Shown here in pieces: positions 14,967-23,259 of a stretch of 44,753 nucleotides of DNA. The translations under genes were made by a program, and so were the position numbers. The notes beneath the pieces are model-generated. The model saw only the letters and a list, made by a program, of their open reading frames with translations, was not told where the DNA came from and made no database searches. Origin of the DNA: Streptomyces macrolidinus (GTDB lineage Bacteria > Actinomycetota > Actinomycetes > Streptomycetales > Streptomycetaceae); contig NZ_JAMWMR010000040.1 of NCBI RefSeq assembly GCF_023887685.1, forward strand, positions 1 through 44,753, written 5' to 3'. Position 1 is the first letter of the stretch, and the number at the start of each line of letters is the position of its first letter.

Positions 14967-16394
14967 TCACACACCCTGGAGCGGGAAGGCGTCCAGGTAT
15001 CCCTCGATGTCGAGCAGACCGTGCCCGCTCACACACACCACGATCACGGTCGGCCGGCGGGCGGCCGAGGCCTCGTCGATGGCCGCGCGCAGAGCGTGAC
15101 ACGACTCCGGTGCCGGCAGGAAGCCCTCCAGCCGCAGCACGAGCCGTCCGGTCTCGAAGATCTCCCGCTCCTCGTAGGCGACCGCGTCCAGCCAGCCCGC
15201 CGAACGCAGCACGCCCACGGCCGTCGACCCGCTGTGCTGGCGCAGCCCTCCCACATGCGTCTCGGGCAACTCGTAGTCCAGACCGAGGGTGTACGACTTC
15301 GACAGCGGCGTCATCCGGCCCGGATCCGCGTGATCGTAGCGCCAGGTCCCCTTGGTCAGCCGGGGCGCGGCGGCCGACTCCGCGCCGATCAGCCGCAGTC
15401 CGTCGCCGCGCGCCCGCTTCTGTTCCAGGAACGGCGCCATCAGCCCCATGAGGTTGCTGCCGCCGCCCACCGCGGCGACCAGGACGTCCGGCTCCTCGCC
15501 GAGAGCGGTGAGCTGCGCGCGGGTCTCCTGGCCGATCACCGTCTGGTGCATCAGCACATGCGGCAGGTTGCTGCCGGACACGTACCGCACCTCCGGATGC
15601 TCGGCCGCGTACGAGATGGCCTCGCCGATCGCCGTGCCGAGGGAACCGGAGGCGTGCCGACCCGACTCGCGTACCGCCCGGCCCACGGCCGTCACCGCGC
15701 TCGGGGACTCGTGCACCCGCGCGCCCAGCATGGACAGCACGGCACGCCTACTGGTCTTCTGCCGAGCGGACACCCCGGCCCAGAAGACGATGCTCTCCAG
15801 GCCGAACATCCGCGCGGCGTACTGGACCGCGTGCCCCCACTGCCCGGCGCCCGTCTCGGTGACCAGGGTGCGTACGCCCTCACGGGAGGCGAAGTAGGCT
15901 TGCGCGATCGCCGAGTTCAGCTTGAAGCTCCCGGTGGGGAGCTGGTCCTCGCGCTTGAGGTAGATCCGCGCCGGAGTACCGAGATGCCGCTCCAGGGCCC
16001 GCGCCCGTGTCAGCCGCGTCGGGCGCCCGATCTCCGCGTACCGGCGGCGCACCTCCTCGGGTACGGGCAGCAGTGCCTCGTCGGAGCGCTCCTGCTCCTG
16101 CACGGCCCGCAGCCGGATCCGTGTCATCAGCTCCAGCGCGGAGCCGCCCTCGGCGTCCTGCGGGGGCGGCAACTCCTCGGGCAGGAGCCTGGCGAAGTTG
16201 AGCCAGGCGGTGGGCACGGGGACGGCCGTGGCGGGCGCGAGCTGCGAGGTACTGGACCCACCTGTCCGACCGGTCCCGACAGCCTCGCCGGTCGCACAGG
16301 TCTCGTCAGTCTCGCCGGTCGTACGGGTCGCACTGGTTGCACCGGTCGCACCGGTCTTGTCAGTCTCGTCGGTCTCGTCGATCGATACGGACAT
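14967..16394 (-). CDS. TrpB2-like PLP-dependent beta-replacement enzyme
   Basis: A 475-residue fold-type II PLP enzyme. Residues 1-55 are a Thr/Gly/Ala low-complexity extension (TGATGATSAT). From about 60 it follows the TrpB2 class of tryptophan synthase beta subunits: LLPVPEEVRRRYAEIGRPTRL, ARIYLKREDQLPTGSFKLNSA with PLP Lys K158, TETGAGQWGHAVQYAARMFGLE with the catalytic Glu E180, LMHQTVIGQETRAQL, and the phosphate loop VGGGSNLMG. The residue before the Lys is Phe (SFK) rather than His (SHK). TrpB2 enzymes couple indole or other nucleophiles to an aminoacrylate from serine. In this cluster it may attach a serine-derived C3 unit to an aromatic ring. It is first in the leftward operon, 87 bp before the TIM-barrel gene. 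Confidence 0.8.
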   Translation of the reverse strand: MSVSIDETDETDKTGATGATSATRTTGETDETCATGEAVGTGRTGGSSTSQLAPATAVPVPTAWLNFARLLPEELPPPQDAEGGSALELMTRIRLRAVQEQERSDEALLPVPEEVRRRYAEIGRPTRLTRARALERHLGTPARIYLKREDQLPTGSFKLNSAIAQAYFASREGVRTLVTETGAGQWGHAVQYAARMFGLESIVFWAGVSARQKTSRRAVLSMLGARVHESPSAVTAVGRAVRESGRHASGSLGTAIGEAISYAAEHPEVRYVSGSNLPHVLMHQTVIGQETRAQLTALGEEPDVLVAAVGGGSNLMGLMAPFLEQKRARGDGLRLIGAESAAAPRLTKGTWRYDHADPGRMTPLSKSYTLGLDYELPETHVGGLRQHSGSTAVGVLRSAGWLDAVAYEEREIFETGRLVLRLEGFLPAPESCHALRAAIDEASAARRPTVIVVCVSGHGLLDIEGYLDAFPLQGV

Positions 16395-16629
16395 ACGCCT
16401 CGCCTCGTCGCTGGGGCTGGGTGGCCTACGCCTTAGCAGCCTCCGGAGTGGGTTGCCGCCTCACAAGGCGGCACAGGGCTTCGTGCCGAAGGGCATCAAC
16501 AGGCCCGTGAGCGGCCTCGCCGGGCGTTGACCTTCTCGGGCAACCCGTCGCGCAGCCCCCTGGCCGGGCCGAACTCCCGTGCTCTGCTGGGGCTCCGGTT
16601 CGCTCCAGGGAGGGGACGGCGAGGCGACG
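16395..16629. promoter_or_regulatory. Divergent promoter region between the two biosynthetic arms
   Basis: 235 bp separate the divergent TrpB2-like and Mo/W oxidoreductase genes and should hold the main promoters of both operons. A perfect 8-bp inverted repeat, TGCCGCCT/AGGCGGCA with a CACA loop (16454-16473), is the only clear structure and could be an operator. A TTGACC at about 16528 is a possible -35 for the rightward arm. Confidence 0.5.
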
Positions 16630-18741
16630 ATGACCACGCGTGAGGTGCCCACGGTCTGCCGGATGTGCCATGGGGGGTGCGGTGCGCTCGTGACGGTCGA
16701 GGGCGAACGGGCCGTGTCGATCAAGGGCCACCCCGGCAACCCCAACAACGCCGGGTTCCTGTGCGCCAAGGGCCGGGCCTCCATCGAGCACGCCTACCAC
16801 CCCGACCGGCTGAGGCAGCCGTTGCGCCGCACCGGCCCGCGCGGCAGCGGCGGTTACCGGCCGATCGGCTGGGACGAGGCGCTCGACGAGGTCGCCGAGC
16901 GCCTGGCCGCGGCACGCGAGCGGGACGGCGCCGAGTCGGTCGTCTTCGCACAGGGCACCGACCGCAACTACCAGGAATGGCTGTTCCGTTTCGCCAACGC
17001 CTTCGGCTCGCCCAACGTGCTGGGCCCGGCACACGTCTGCTTCTACCCCCGGGTCATGGCCGGCATCCTGACCCTGGGCGGATTCACGTTCTGCGACTAC
17101 GAGCACGACCCCGAGGTCGTCGTCGTATGGGGCAGCAACAAGGCCGCCACGCACGGCGACGGCGTCATCGGCACCCGCCTGCTGTCGGCCGTCTCCCGCG
17201 GCACCCGGCTCATCGTCATCGACCCGCACCGCACCGGGCTCGCCGCCCGCGCCGACTGCTGGCTCCCGCTGCGCCCCGGCACGGATGCCGCCCTCGCCCT
17301 CGGGCTGCTGCACATCGTCATCGCGGAAGGCCTGCTCGACAAGGAGTTCATCGAGCAACACACCACCGGCTTCGAGCAGTTGAGGCAGCACGTCCGCGAC
17401 TGGGACCCACGGCGGGTGGCCGCTGTCACGGGCGTGCCCGCCCAACTGATCGTCCGCGCCGCCCGTCTCTACGGCACCGCCGGGTCGGCCGCCGTCGAAC
17501 TGGGCACCGGCACCGCGCAGCACGCCAGTTCCTTCGACACCGCCCGCGCCGCCATCCTGCTGTCGGCCCTGTGCGGGAACATCGACCGGCCGGGCGGAGA
17601 CGTGCTCTGGGACCCCCAGCCGATCATCGGCCGCCGGACCATGCCGATGAGCGAGGCGCTGCCCGCCGACCAGGCCGCCAAGCGCCTGGGCGCCGACCGG
17701 CACCGTGTGCTGTCCATGTCGGGCTGGGCCCATCCCTCCGCCGTATGGCGGTCCGTGCTGGACGAGGACCCCTACCCGGTCCGCGCCATGGCGGTCTTCG
17801 GCAGCAACCTGCTGGTGGCCTACCCCGACTCCGACCGGGTGCGCCGGGCGCTCGGCGCCCTGGACTTCCTGTGCGTCACCGACCTCTTCCTCACCCCGAC
17901 CGCCGCACTCGCCGACATCGTGCTCCCCGCCAGCGGCTGGCTGGAGCGCGACCAGATCGTGGAGCACGCCAACTACGTGGCCGCCCGCCGCGCGGTGACC
18001 TCGGTGGGGGAGTCCCGGTCGGACGAGGAGATCCTCAACGACCTCGCGGGCCGCCTCGGTCTGGAAGGCTTCTGGGACAGCGCTCGTACGGCGCTCGACG
18101 CCCGGCTGGCCCCGGCCGGCACCACCTGGCGCGAGCTGGCCGACGGCTACTACCGGCCCACCGAACTGCGCCACTTCAAGTACCGGGAGCGCGGATTCGC
18201 CACCCGCAGCGGACGCGTCGCCCTCTACCACGAAGGCCTGCTCCGCATGGGCTACGAGCCCCTGCCCGTGTACGAGCCGCCGATCCGACATCTCCGCGCA
18301 GGCGAACACCTTCTGACGAGCCGTCACTCGCGCTTCTACTTCAACTCCGAGTTCCGCAACGTGCCGTCCCTGCGCGCCAAGGAGCCCCACCCCCGGCTGG
18401 AGATCCATCCCGGCACGGCGGCGGCCGAAGGCATCGAGGACGGCGACTGGGCGGTGCTGGAGGCGCGCGGACACCAGGCCTTGTTCCGGGCGCGGGTCAC
18501 CGACGAGGTGCGCCCCGGCGTACTGTGCGCCGCCGCCTCGTGGTGGTACCCCGAGCTGCCGCCCGACCGCTCCTGGCGGATCTCCAACGTCAACCGGCTG
18601 CTGCGCGACGGCGACGAGAACCCGGCGATGGGCTCGTCCACCCTGCGCGGCGTCCCCTGCACCGTGCGGCGCGCCCCCGACGACCTGGTCGCCGCCTGCC
18701 TCGACACCGCCCGCACCGAGTGGGCCGACGAACTGCCCTGA
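16630..18741 (+). CDS. Molybdopterin (Mo/W-bis-MGD) oxidoreductase, formate dehydrogenase-like
   Basis: A 703-residue enzyme. The ATG at 16630 is followed by a [4Fe-4S] motif, CRMCHGGC-(27)-C (C10, C13, C17, C45). Next come YRPIGWDEALDEVAE and, at the metal-ligand position, GPAHVCFYPRV with C137 as candidate Mo/W ligand. The MGD-binding blocks are VVVWGSNKAATHG, LIVIDPHRTGLAARADCWLPLRPGTD and the C-terminal FNSEFRNVPSLR and PGVLCAAASWWYP. The Cys ligand and length place it near formate dehydrogenases, acetylene hydratase and similar enzymes rather than the Ser-type DMSO reductases. No Tat signal, small Fe-S subunit or membrane anchor is encoded nearby, so it may act alone in the cytoplasm, perhaps on an aromatic or hydroxylated ring. 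It leads the rightward operon. Confidence 0.88.
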   Translation: MTTREVPTVCRMCHGGCGALVTVEGERAVSIKGHPGNPNNAGFLCAKGRASIEHAYHPDRLRQPLRRTGPRGSGGYRPIGWDEALDEVAERLAAARERDGAESVVFAQGTDRNYQEWLFRFANAFGSPNVLGPAHVCFYPRVMAGILTLGGFTFCDYEHDPEVVVVWGSNKAATHGDGVIGTRLLSAVSRGTRLIVIDPHRTGLAARADCWLPLRPGTDAALALGLLHIVIAEGLLDKEFIEQHTTGFEQLRQHVRDWDPRRVAAVTGVPAQLIVRAARLYGTAGSAAVELGTGTAQHASSFDTARAAILLSALCGNIDRPGGDVLWDPQPIIGRRTMPMSEALPADQAAKRLGADRHRVLSMSGWAHPSAVWRSVLDEDPYPVRAMAVFGSNLLVAYPDSDRVRRALGALDFLCVTDLFLTPTAALADIVLPASGWLERDQIVEHANYVAARRAVTSVGESRSDEEILNDLAGRLGLEGFWDSARTALDARLAPAGTTWRELADGYYRPTELRHFKYRERGFATRSGRVALYHEGLLRMGYEPLPVYEPPIRHLRAGEHLLTSRHSRFYFNSEFRNVPSLRAKEPHPRLEIHPGTAAAEGIEDGDWAVLEARGHQALFRARVTDEVRPGVLCAAASWWYPELPPDRSWRISNVNRLLRDGDENPAMGSSTLRGVPCTVRRAPDDLVAACLDTARTEWADELP

Positions 18742-18762
18742 CCGACCGGCCCGCCCCGCACC

Positions 18763-18798
18763 AGGAGTACCGGAGCACGCAGGAGTGCCGGAGCACGC
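18763..18798 (+). repeat. 18-bp tandem repeat before the PLP decarboxylase
   Basis: Two adjacent 18-bp units (AGGAGTACCGGAGCACGC, one A-to-G change) are followed by a partial third near 18808. All lie in the 97-bp gap upstream of the decarboxylase. The units contain ribosome-binding-like AGGAG cores. Confidence 0.7.
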
Positions 18799-18838
18799 AC
18801 GAGTACTGGAGTACCGGAGCACCAGGAGGGACCACCAC

Positions 18839-20023
18839 ATGGCAGCGGCGACACCAGCGGGACCGTCTTGGGCGGACGGCGCGAGCGACCATCAAGTCCG
18901 CGAGGAAATCCGGCAGTTGTGCGCGGACGACCACGACTACGCGGACGGCACCGTCTTCAACTCCATCTGCTCCGAGCCGTTCCCCCTCGCCCGGGAGGTC
19001 TTCGCCGAGCACTTCGGCGCCAACATGGGCGACCACCGGATCTTCCCGAGCCTGCCCCGCGTCACCACGCTCGTCACCCGCATGCTCGGCGATCTGCTGG
19101 GCGCGCCCGACGCGGGCGGGGTACCCACCTCCGGGGCCACCGAAGCCAATCTGCTCGCCGTACTGGCCGCCGTGCGCGACGCCCGCGGCACCGGACGGCC
19201 CCGCGTCCTGCTGGCCCGCAACGCCCATTTCTCCTTCGAGAAGATCCTCGCGCTGCTGCCGGTCGAGCCCGTCTGGGTCGACCTGGACGCCCGCTTCCGC
19301 GCCGACACCGCCGTCTTCCGTGCCGCCCTCGCCACCCGGCCCGCGCTCGCCGTCCTCACCTCCGGAACCAGCGAGTGCGGCGCGGTGGACGACATCGAGA
19401 CCCTCGCACCCTACGCGGCTTCGGTCGGCGTCCCCCTCCATGTGGACGGCGCGAGCGGCGGGTTCCTGGTGCCGTTCGCCCGGGAGTTCGGCCACCCCGT
19501 CTCCGGCACCGGCTTCGAGATCGAGGGCGTGGAGTCGGTCTCGGTGGACCCACACAAGTACGGCGGAGCACCGATCCCCTCCGGATACCTGCTCGTTCGG
19601 GACCCGGCCCGGCTGGAAGCGCTCCGCTCGCCCTCCCACTACCGGGGCGCCGCCGACCACTTCGGGCTCCTCGGCACCCGCCCCGGCGCCGCTCTCCTGG
19701 CCACCTACGCCGTGCTACGACAGCAGGGCCGGGCGGGCTACCGGGCCGCGGCCCGAGAGATCTTCCGCCTCCGCTCGGTGACCCTGGACCTGCTCGAACG
19801 AGCCGGACTCCCGGTGGCGTTCGCACCCGACCTCATGGTCGTCGGCGTCTCCTGCCCCGACCCGGCCGCCGTCCAGCGGGAGATGGAACGCCGGGGGCTG
19901 ATCGTCTCGGTCTCCCGGCGCTTCGGGTTCGTCCGCCTGGTGATCCAACTGCACCAGACCGACGCCCAGTTGGCCTCTCTCGTGGACCACCTCGCCGAAG
20001 CGGTCAAGGAGACGTCCGCATGA
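18839..20023 (+). CDS. PLP-dependent group II decarboxylase / aldehyde lyase-like enzyme
   Basis: A 394-residue fold-type I enzyme. The ATG at 18839 sits behind AGGAGG. GVPTSGATEANLLAVLAAVRD binds the PLP phosphate, RNAHFSFEK gives the ring-stacking His (H130), LHVDGASGGF carries the pyridine-binding Asp (D203), and VDPHKYGG holds the Schiff-base Lys (K240). The pattern is that of MfnA-type tyrosine/aspartate decarboxylases and sphingosine-phosphate-lyase relatives. The likely reaction is decarboxylation of an aromatic or small L-amino acid, or a retro-aldol lyase step. The stop overlaps the next ATG (ATGA), so it is coupled to the dehydrogenase. Confidence 0.85.
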   Translation: MAAATPAGPSWADGASDHQVREEIRQLCADDHDYADGTVFNSICSEPFPLAREVFAEHFGANMGDHRIFPSLPRVTTLVTRMLGDLLGAPDAGGVPTSGATEANLLAVLAAVRDARGTGRPRVLLARNAHFSFEKILALLPVEPVWVDLDARFRADTAVFRAALATRPALAVLTSGTSECGAVDDIETLAPYAASVGVPLHVDGASGGFLVPFAREFGHPVSGTGFEIEGVESVSVDPHKYGGAPIPSGYLLVRDPARLEALRSPSHYRGAADHFGLLGTRPGAALLATYAVLRQQGRAGYRAAAREIFRLRSVTLDLLERAGLPVAFAPDLMVVGVSCPDPAAVQREMERRGLIVSVSRRFGFVRLVIQLHQTDAQLASLVDHLAEAVKETSA

Positions 20024-21117
20024 CCGACCTCGTCATCACCGTCCCCGGCCGGCTGGAGGTACGCGAGGCCGCCGCGGCCCGCCCCGGCGGACCGGACGAC
20101 GTGGTCGTCCAGGTGGACCGGGTGACCCTGTGCGGCAGCGACTACGGGCTCTTCGACGGCGGGTACGGCGGACCCAGCAGCTACCCCCTGCGCTTCGGGC
20201 ACGAGTGGTCCGGTCACGTCATCGACGCCGGACCTGCCGCCACCGAGCTGCTCGGCCGCGCCGTGACCGGCGACTGCTCCCTGTGGTGCGGCCGGTGCCC
20301 GCAGTGCCGCACCGATCGCAACCGCTGCGAGCACATCGAGAAGTTCGGGCTGACCGTCGACGGGTTCTCCGTCCGACGGCGAACCGTCGACCGACGCTAT
20401 CTGTACCCCGACGACCACGGCCTGCGCCCCGCCACCCTCGCGATGACCGAGTTCTTCGCGGTCGTCCACCACGCGCTGTCGACCGCGCGCCGGGCGGCCA
20501 CGGGCGCCGAAGTCCTGGTCGTCGGCGGGGGAGCGCTGGGCCTGGCGGCCCAACTGCTGCTGACCCGCGCGTTCGGCGCCGCCCGCGTGCATCTGCTCGA
20601 ACGCGACCCGGTCAAACGACGCACCGTACGCGGCTTGTTGGAGCCCGAGACCGAGCTGGGCACACCGCCGGACCCGGAGGAGATCGAGGCCGTCCGCGGA
20701 TACCGGACGATGGCCCGGCACGCCCGTTACCCCCTCGTCCTGGAGTGCTCCGGAACCGCCGACGGCGTCAACTGCGCGCTGGCCCGGGCGAGTCTGGGCG
20801 GCACGGTGCTCTGGCTCGGCCTGGCACGGCGCGGCATGCTCCGCCCCGATCTCGTCGTCGCCAAGGGACTGACGGTCATCGGATCCATCGGCGGTACCGG
20901 CGACTTCCCCGAGGCGATGCGCTTCCTCGCCGCACACGAGGAACGCGCCTCGGCCCTCATCACCGATCACTTCCCCGCCGAGAAGGCCCAAGTCGCCCTG
21001 GCGGCAGGCCCCGAGGAACGCGCGGCACGCGTCAAGGCCCAACTCTGCTTCTCCGACGACACGAACGCGTCCCCAGAGACCTCCCCGGACACGGAGGCCC
21101 GCCGATGGGGACCGTGA
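20020..21117 (+). CDS. Zinc-dependent medium-chain alcohol dehydrogenase
   Basis: A 365-residue MDR-family enzyme that starts inside the preceding stop. Catalytic zinc ligands are C38 in VTLCGSDYGLFDGG and H61-E62 in GHEWSGHV. The structural zinc lobe is CGRCPQCRTDRNRC. The coenzyme site is VLVVGGGALGLAAQLLL followed by LERDP. The layout resembles threonine/sorbitol dehydrogenases and the NeoA/BtrE-type cyclitol dehydrogenases of aminoglycoside pathways. That is notable with an inosose-synthase-like cyclase three genes downstream. It likely oxidises a secondary alcohol of a cyclic intermediate. The final 20 residues (NASPETSPDTEARRWGP) are disordered. It overlaps the next gene by 13 bp. Confidence 0.87.
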   Translation: MTDLVITVPGRLEVREAAAARPGGPDDVVVQVDRVTLCGSDYGLFDGGYGGPSSYPLRFGHEWSGHVIDAGPAATELLGRAVTGDCSLWCGRCPQCRTDRNRCEHIEKFGLTVDGFSVRRRTVDRRYLYPDDHGLRPATLAMTEFFAVVHHALSTARRAATGAEVLVVGGGALGLAAQLLLTRAFGAARVHLLERDPVKRRTVRGLLEPETELGTPPDPEEIEAVRGYRTMARHARYPLVLECSGTADGVNCALARASLGGTVLWLGLARRGMLRPDLVVAKGLTVIGSIGGTGDFPEAMRFLAAHEERASALITDHFPAEKAQVALAAGPEERAARVKAQLCFSDDTNASPETSPDTEARRWGP

Positions 21118-22355
21118 CGGAACACACCCTGGACCGGCTCGGCGCGCAACTCGAGTACGCGCTGTCCCGCTCCCCGTACTACCGCCGGGCCTGGCGCGCC
21201 CACCGCGCCTCCGCACTCGCCGGTCTCGGCGATCTCGCAGACCTGCGCGCCCTGCCCTTCACCACCACCGACCAGATCGACGCGGCGGGCCCGCTCGGGC
21301 TCAGCGCGGTGGACCGCACCCGGATCGCGCGCTACGCCGAGTCCCGGGACACGCGCGGCCGTACGCTAGGCGCCGCGGCCACCGCCACCGACCTCGGGCG
21401 CGCCTCGGCCGCCATGGAGGAGGCGCTGCGTGCCCATGTCCGCCCGGACGACCTGGCGTTCGTCGCCGTACCGTACGAACTGTCCGGCGGCGCCCACGAC
21501 ATGGACCGCGCGCTGTCGGCCCTCGGCACGGGCGTGGTCGGGGTGGGCGCGCTGTCCGCCGTGTGCCCACCGGCCCGGACCGTCGCCCTCATGGCCCGGA
21601 CGCACCCGAGCGTGTTCGTCGCCACCCCCGACCGCGCCGCCCGTACCCACCACGAACTGGCCCTCGCGGGACACGATCCGCGCACCGTAGGCCTGCGCAC
21701 CCTGCTGCATGTCGGCGGCGCCTGCGCACCCGCCAAGGCGGCCAAGACGGCGGCACTGTGGGGGACTTCGACCGTCTGGGCCTACGGCTCGACGCTCACC
21801 CCGGCGGCCGGGCTGCCCTGCGTCCTCGGCAGCGTCCACCTCAACGACGCCCAGTACCTCGCCGAGGTCGTCGACCCCGACGGAACGGACCCCGTACCCG
21901 ACGGGCGCCCCGGCGAGCTGGTGCTGACCACCCTGACCGCCGAGGCCACCCCGCTGCTGCGGTGGCGCACCGGAGACCTGGTCCGGCGCACGCGCTGCGG
22001 CTGCGACGACCCCCGGCCGAGCCTCGAACAGCACGGCCGCGTCGAGGACCGCCGGCGGTCACCGACAGGCCGCACCCTGACCGCCGTCGAGCTGGAACAG
22101 GCGGCCCTGACCGTGCCGGGGACCGGCCTGTACTGCGTGACCGGCACCGTCGACGGGCAGCCGACCGCACGGATCGACGCGACCGCACGGCTCGACGCGA
22201 CCGCACCGGACGTCTGCCACGAGGTCGCCGCAGCCCTGCGCGAACTCTCGGGCGTCGCCTGGCAGGTGACGGCGGCCGATCGCCGGACCTTCCTGGACGC
22301 CACCGTACGGGCGGGCCGCCGACGCCTCGACCTACGAGATCTGGAGGCCGGATGA
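21105..22355 (+). CDS. Degenerate PaaK/coenzyme F390 synthetase-like protein
   Basis: A 416-residue protein collinear with the intact PaaK-like protein at 24373-25740 but lacking key motifs. The shared framework is clear: YALSRSPYYRR, LPFTTTDQI, VAVPYELSGGAHDMDRAL versus VAIPYELSFAAYDVDRAL, GVGALSAVCPPARTVALMA, and PLLRWRTGDLVRR. The P-loop is altered (YAESRDTRGRTLGAAAT versus YGESTGSTGSPTSSA). The acyl-site YGTTE is YGSTLT, losing the Glu, and the hinge Asp region is DRRRSPTGRT. Such changes suggest loss of adenylation. It may be a structural partner of the active copy or may work on another reaction. ATGA overlaps on both sides show tight coupling. Confidence 0.7.
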   Translation: MGTVTEHTLDRLGAQLEYALSRSPYYRRAWRAHRASALAGLGDLADLRALPFTTTDQIDAAGPLGLSAVDRTRIARYAESRDTRGRTLGAAATATDLGRASAAMEEALRAHVRPDDLAFVAVPYELSGGAHDMDRALSALGTGVVGVGALSAVCPPARTVALMARTHPSVFVATPDRAARTHHELALAGHDPRTVGLRTLLHVGGACAPAKAAKTAALWGTSTVWAYGSTLTPAAGLPCVLGSVHLNDAQYLAEVVDPDGTDPVPDGRPGELVLTTLTAEATPLLRWRTGDLVRRTRCGCDDPRPSLEQHGRVEDRRRSPTGRTLTAVELEQAALTVPGTGLYCVTGTVDGQPTARIDATARLDATAPDVCHEVAAALRELSGVAWQVTAADRRTFLDATVRAGRRRLDLRDLEAG

Positions 22356-23194
22356 ACCACCCCGTACGCTCGGCCGGCGTGCTCGGCGCGGGACGGCTCG
22401 GCAGCGCACTCGCCGCACGGCTCACCGGCCGACTGCCCCTCACCGTCAGCGACCGCGACCCGGCCGTCGCCCAGGCCCTCGCCCGCCGCCTCGACGTACC
22501 GGCCGTGGCCCCGGCGGAACTCGCCGCCCGCTGCGAGGTCGTCCTGGTGTGCGTGCCACCCCCCGTCGTCGCCGACGCCATCGCCTCGTGCCGGGCACAC
22601 ACCACGACCGGCGCGCCGACGACCGTGTTCGTGAACCTCGCCACCTCGGTACCCACCGCACAGCTCCGCGACGATCCCCGGCTCCGGGACCTGACCGTCG
22701 TCGCGCTCAAGCCCGTCTGCCAGTACACAGCCGTCGCCCACGGCGTACCCACCGTCTTCGTCACCCCGGACGCGGGTCAACTCCCGCTGCTGCGCGCCCT
22801 CGTCGACGACCTGGGCACCGTCCTCCTCATCGACGAGAAGACGGAGTGCACGATCGGGACGATCAACCGGATCGCCACCAAGGCGGCTCTGCACGCCTGT
22901 TCGGCCCTCCGCGAGGAACTGGCCGAACTCGGCGCCGAACCCGCCCTGATCACCGCCGCCGTCACCAACGTCTTCGCCGGAACCGCCGTGGACTTCCCGC
23001 CGGACCCCGCCAACCCCTACACAGCGGCGCTGCTGCGCGAGTTGGCCGCCTCCGACAACGGACCCGCCACCGACAACGGACCTGCCTCCGGCAACGGACC
23101 CGCCACCGACCACGGACCCGACACCCGCATCAACTCCACGGCGTCGTCCGCTCGTTCCGTTGGCGGTGCCGTTCATCCCGCCGCCCGCCCGTAG
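22352..23194 (+). CDS. NAD(P)-binding oxidoreductase, ProC/F420-reductase-like
   Basis: A 280-residue protein coupled by ATGA to the preceding gene. It opens with a Rossmann motif, SAGVLGAGRLGSALAARL, and has EVVLVCVPPPVVADAI and TVFVNLATSVPT, as in pyrroline-5-carboxylate reductases and NADP-dependent F420 oxidoreductases. A helical C-terminal domain (CTIGTINRIATKAALHACSALREEL) follows. It would reduce an imine or ketone, or oxidise the reverse, using NAD(P)H. Residues after about 232 form a repeat tail (DNGPATDNGPASGNGP) with no fold. Pathway position unknown. Confidence 0.7.
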   Translation: MNHPVRSAGVLGAGRLGSALAARLTGRLPLTVSDRDPAVAQALARRLDVPAVAPAELAARCEVVLVCVPPPVVADAIASCRAHTTTGAPTTVFVNLATSVPTAQLRDDPRLRDLTVVALKPVCQYTAVAHGVPTVFVTPDAGQLPLLRALVDDLGTVLLIDEKTECTIGTINRIATKAALHACSALREELAELGAEPALITAAVTNVFAGTAVDFPPDPANPYTAALLRELAASDNGPATDNGPASGNGPATDHGPDTRINSTASSARSVGGAVHPAARP

Positions 23195-23259
23195 TCCCGG
23201 GTCACGCGCCCGGCCAATCTGACCTCCTGGGGCACCAGACGACGAGAAGGGAACGGCAC

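Noticed and set aside
16426..18840. 804-codon open frame on the minus strand
   Set aside because: It lies opposite the Mo/W oxidoreductase gene, whose motifs are complete. The protein is Gly/Val/Arg/His-rich without domains, an effect of high-GC third positions.
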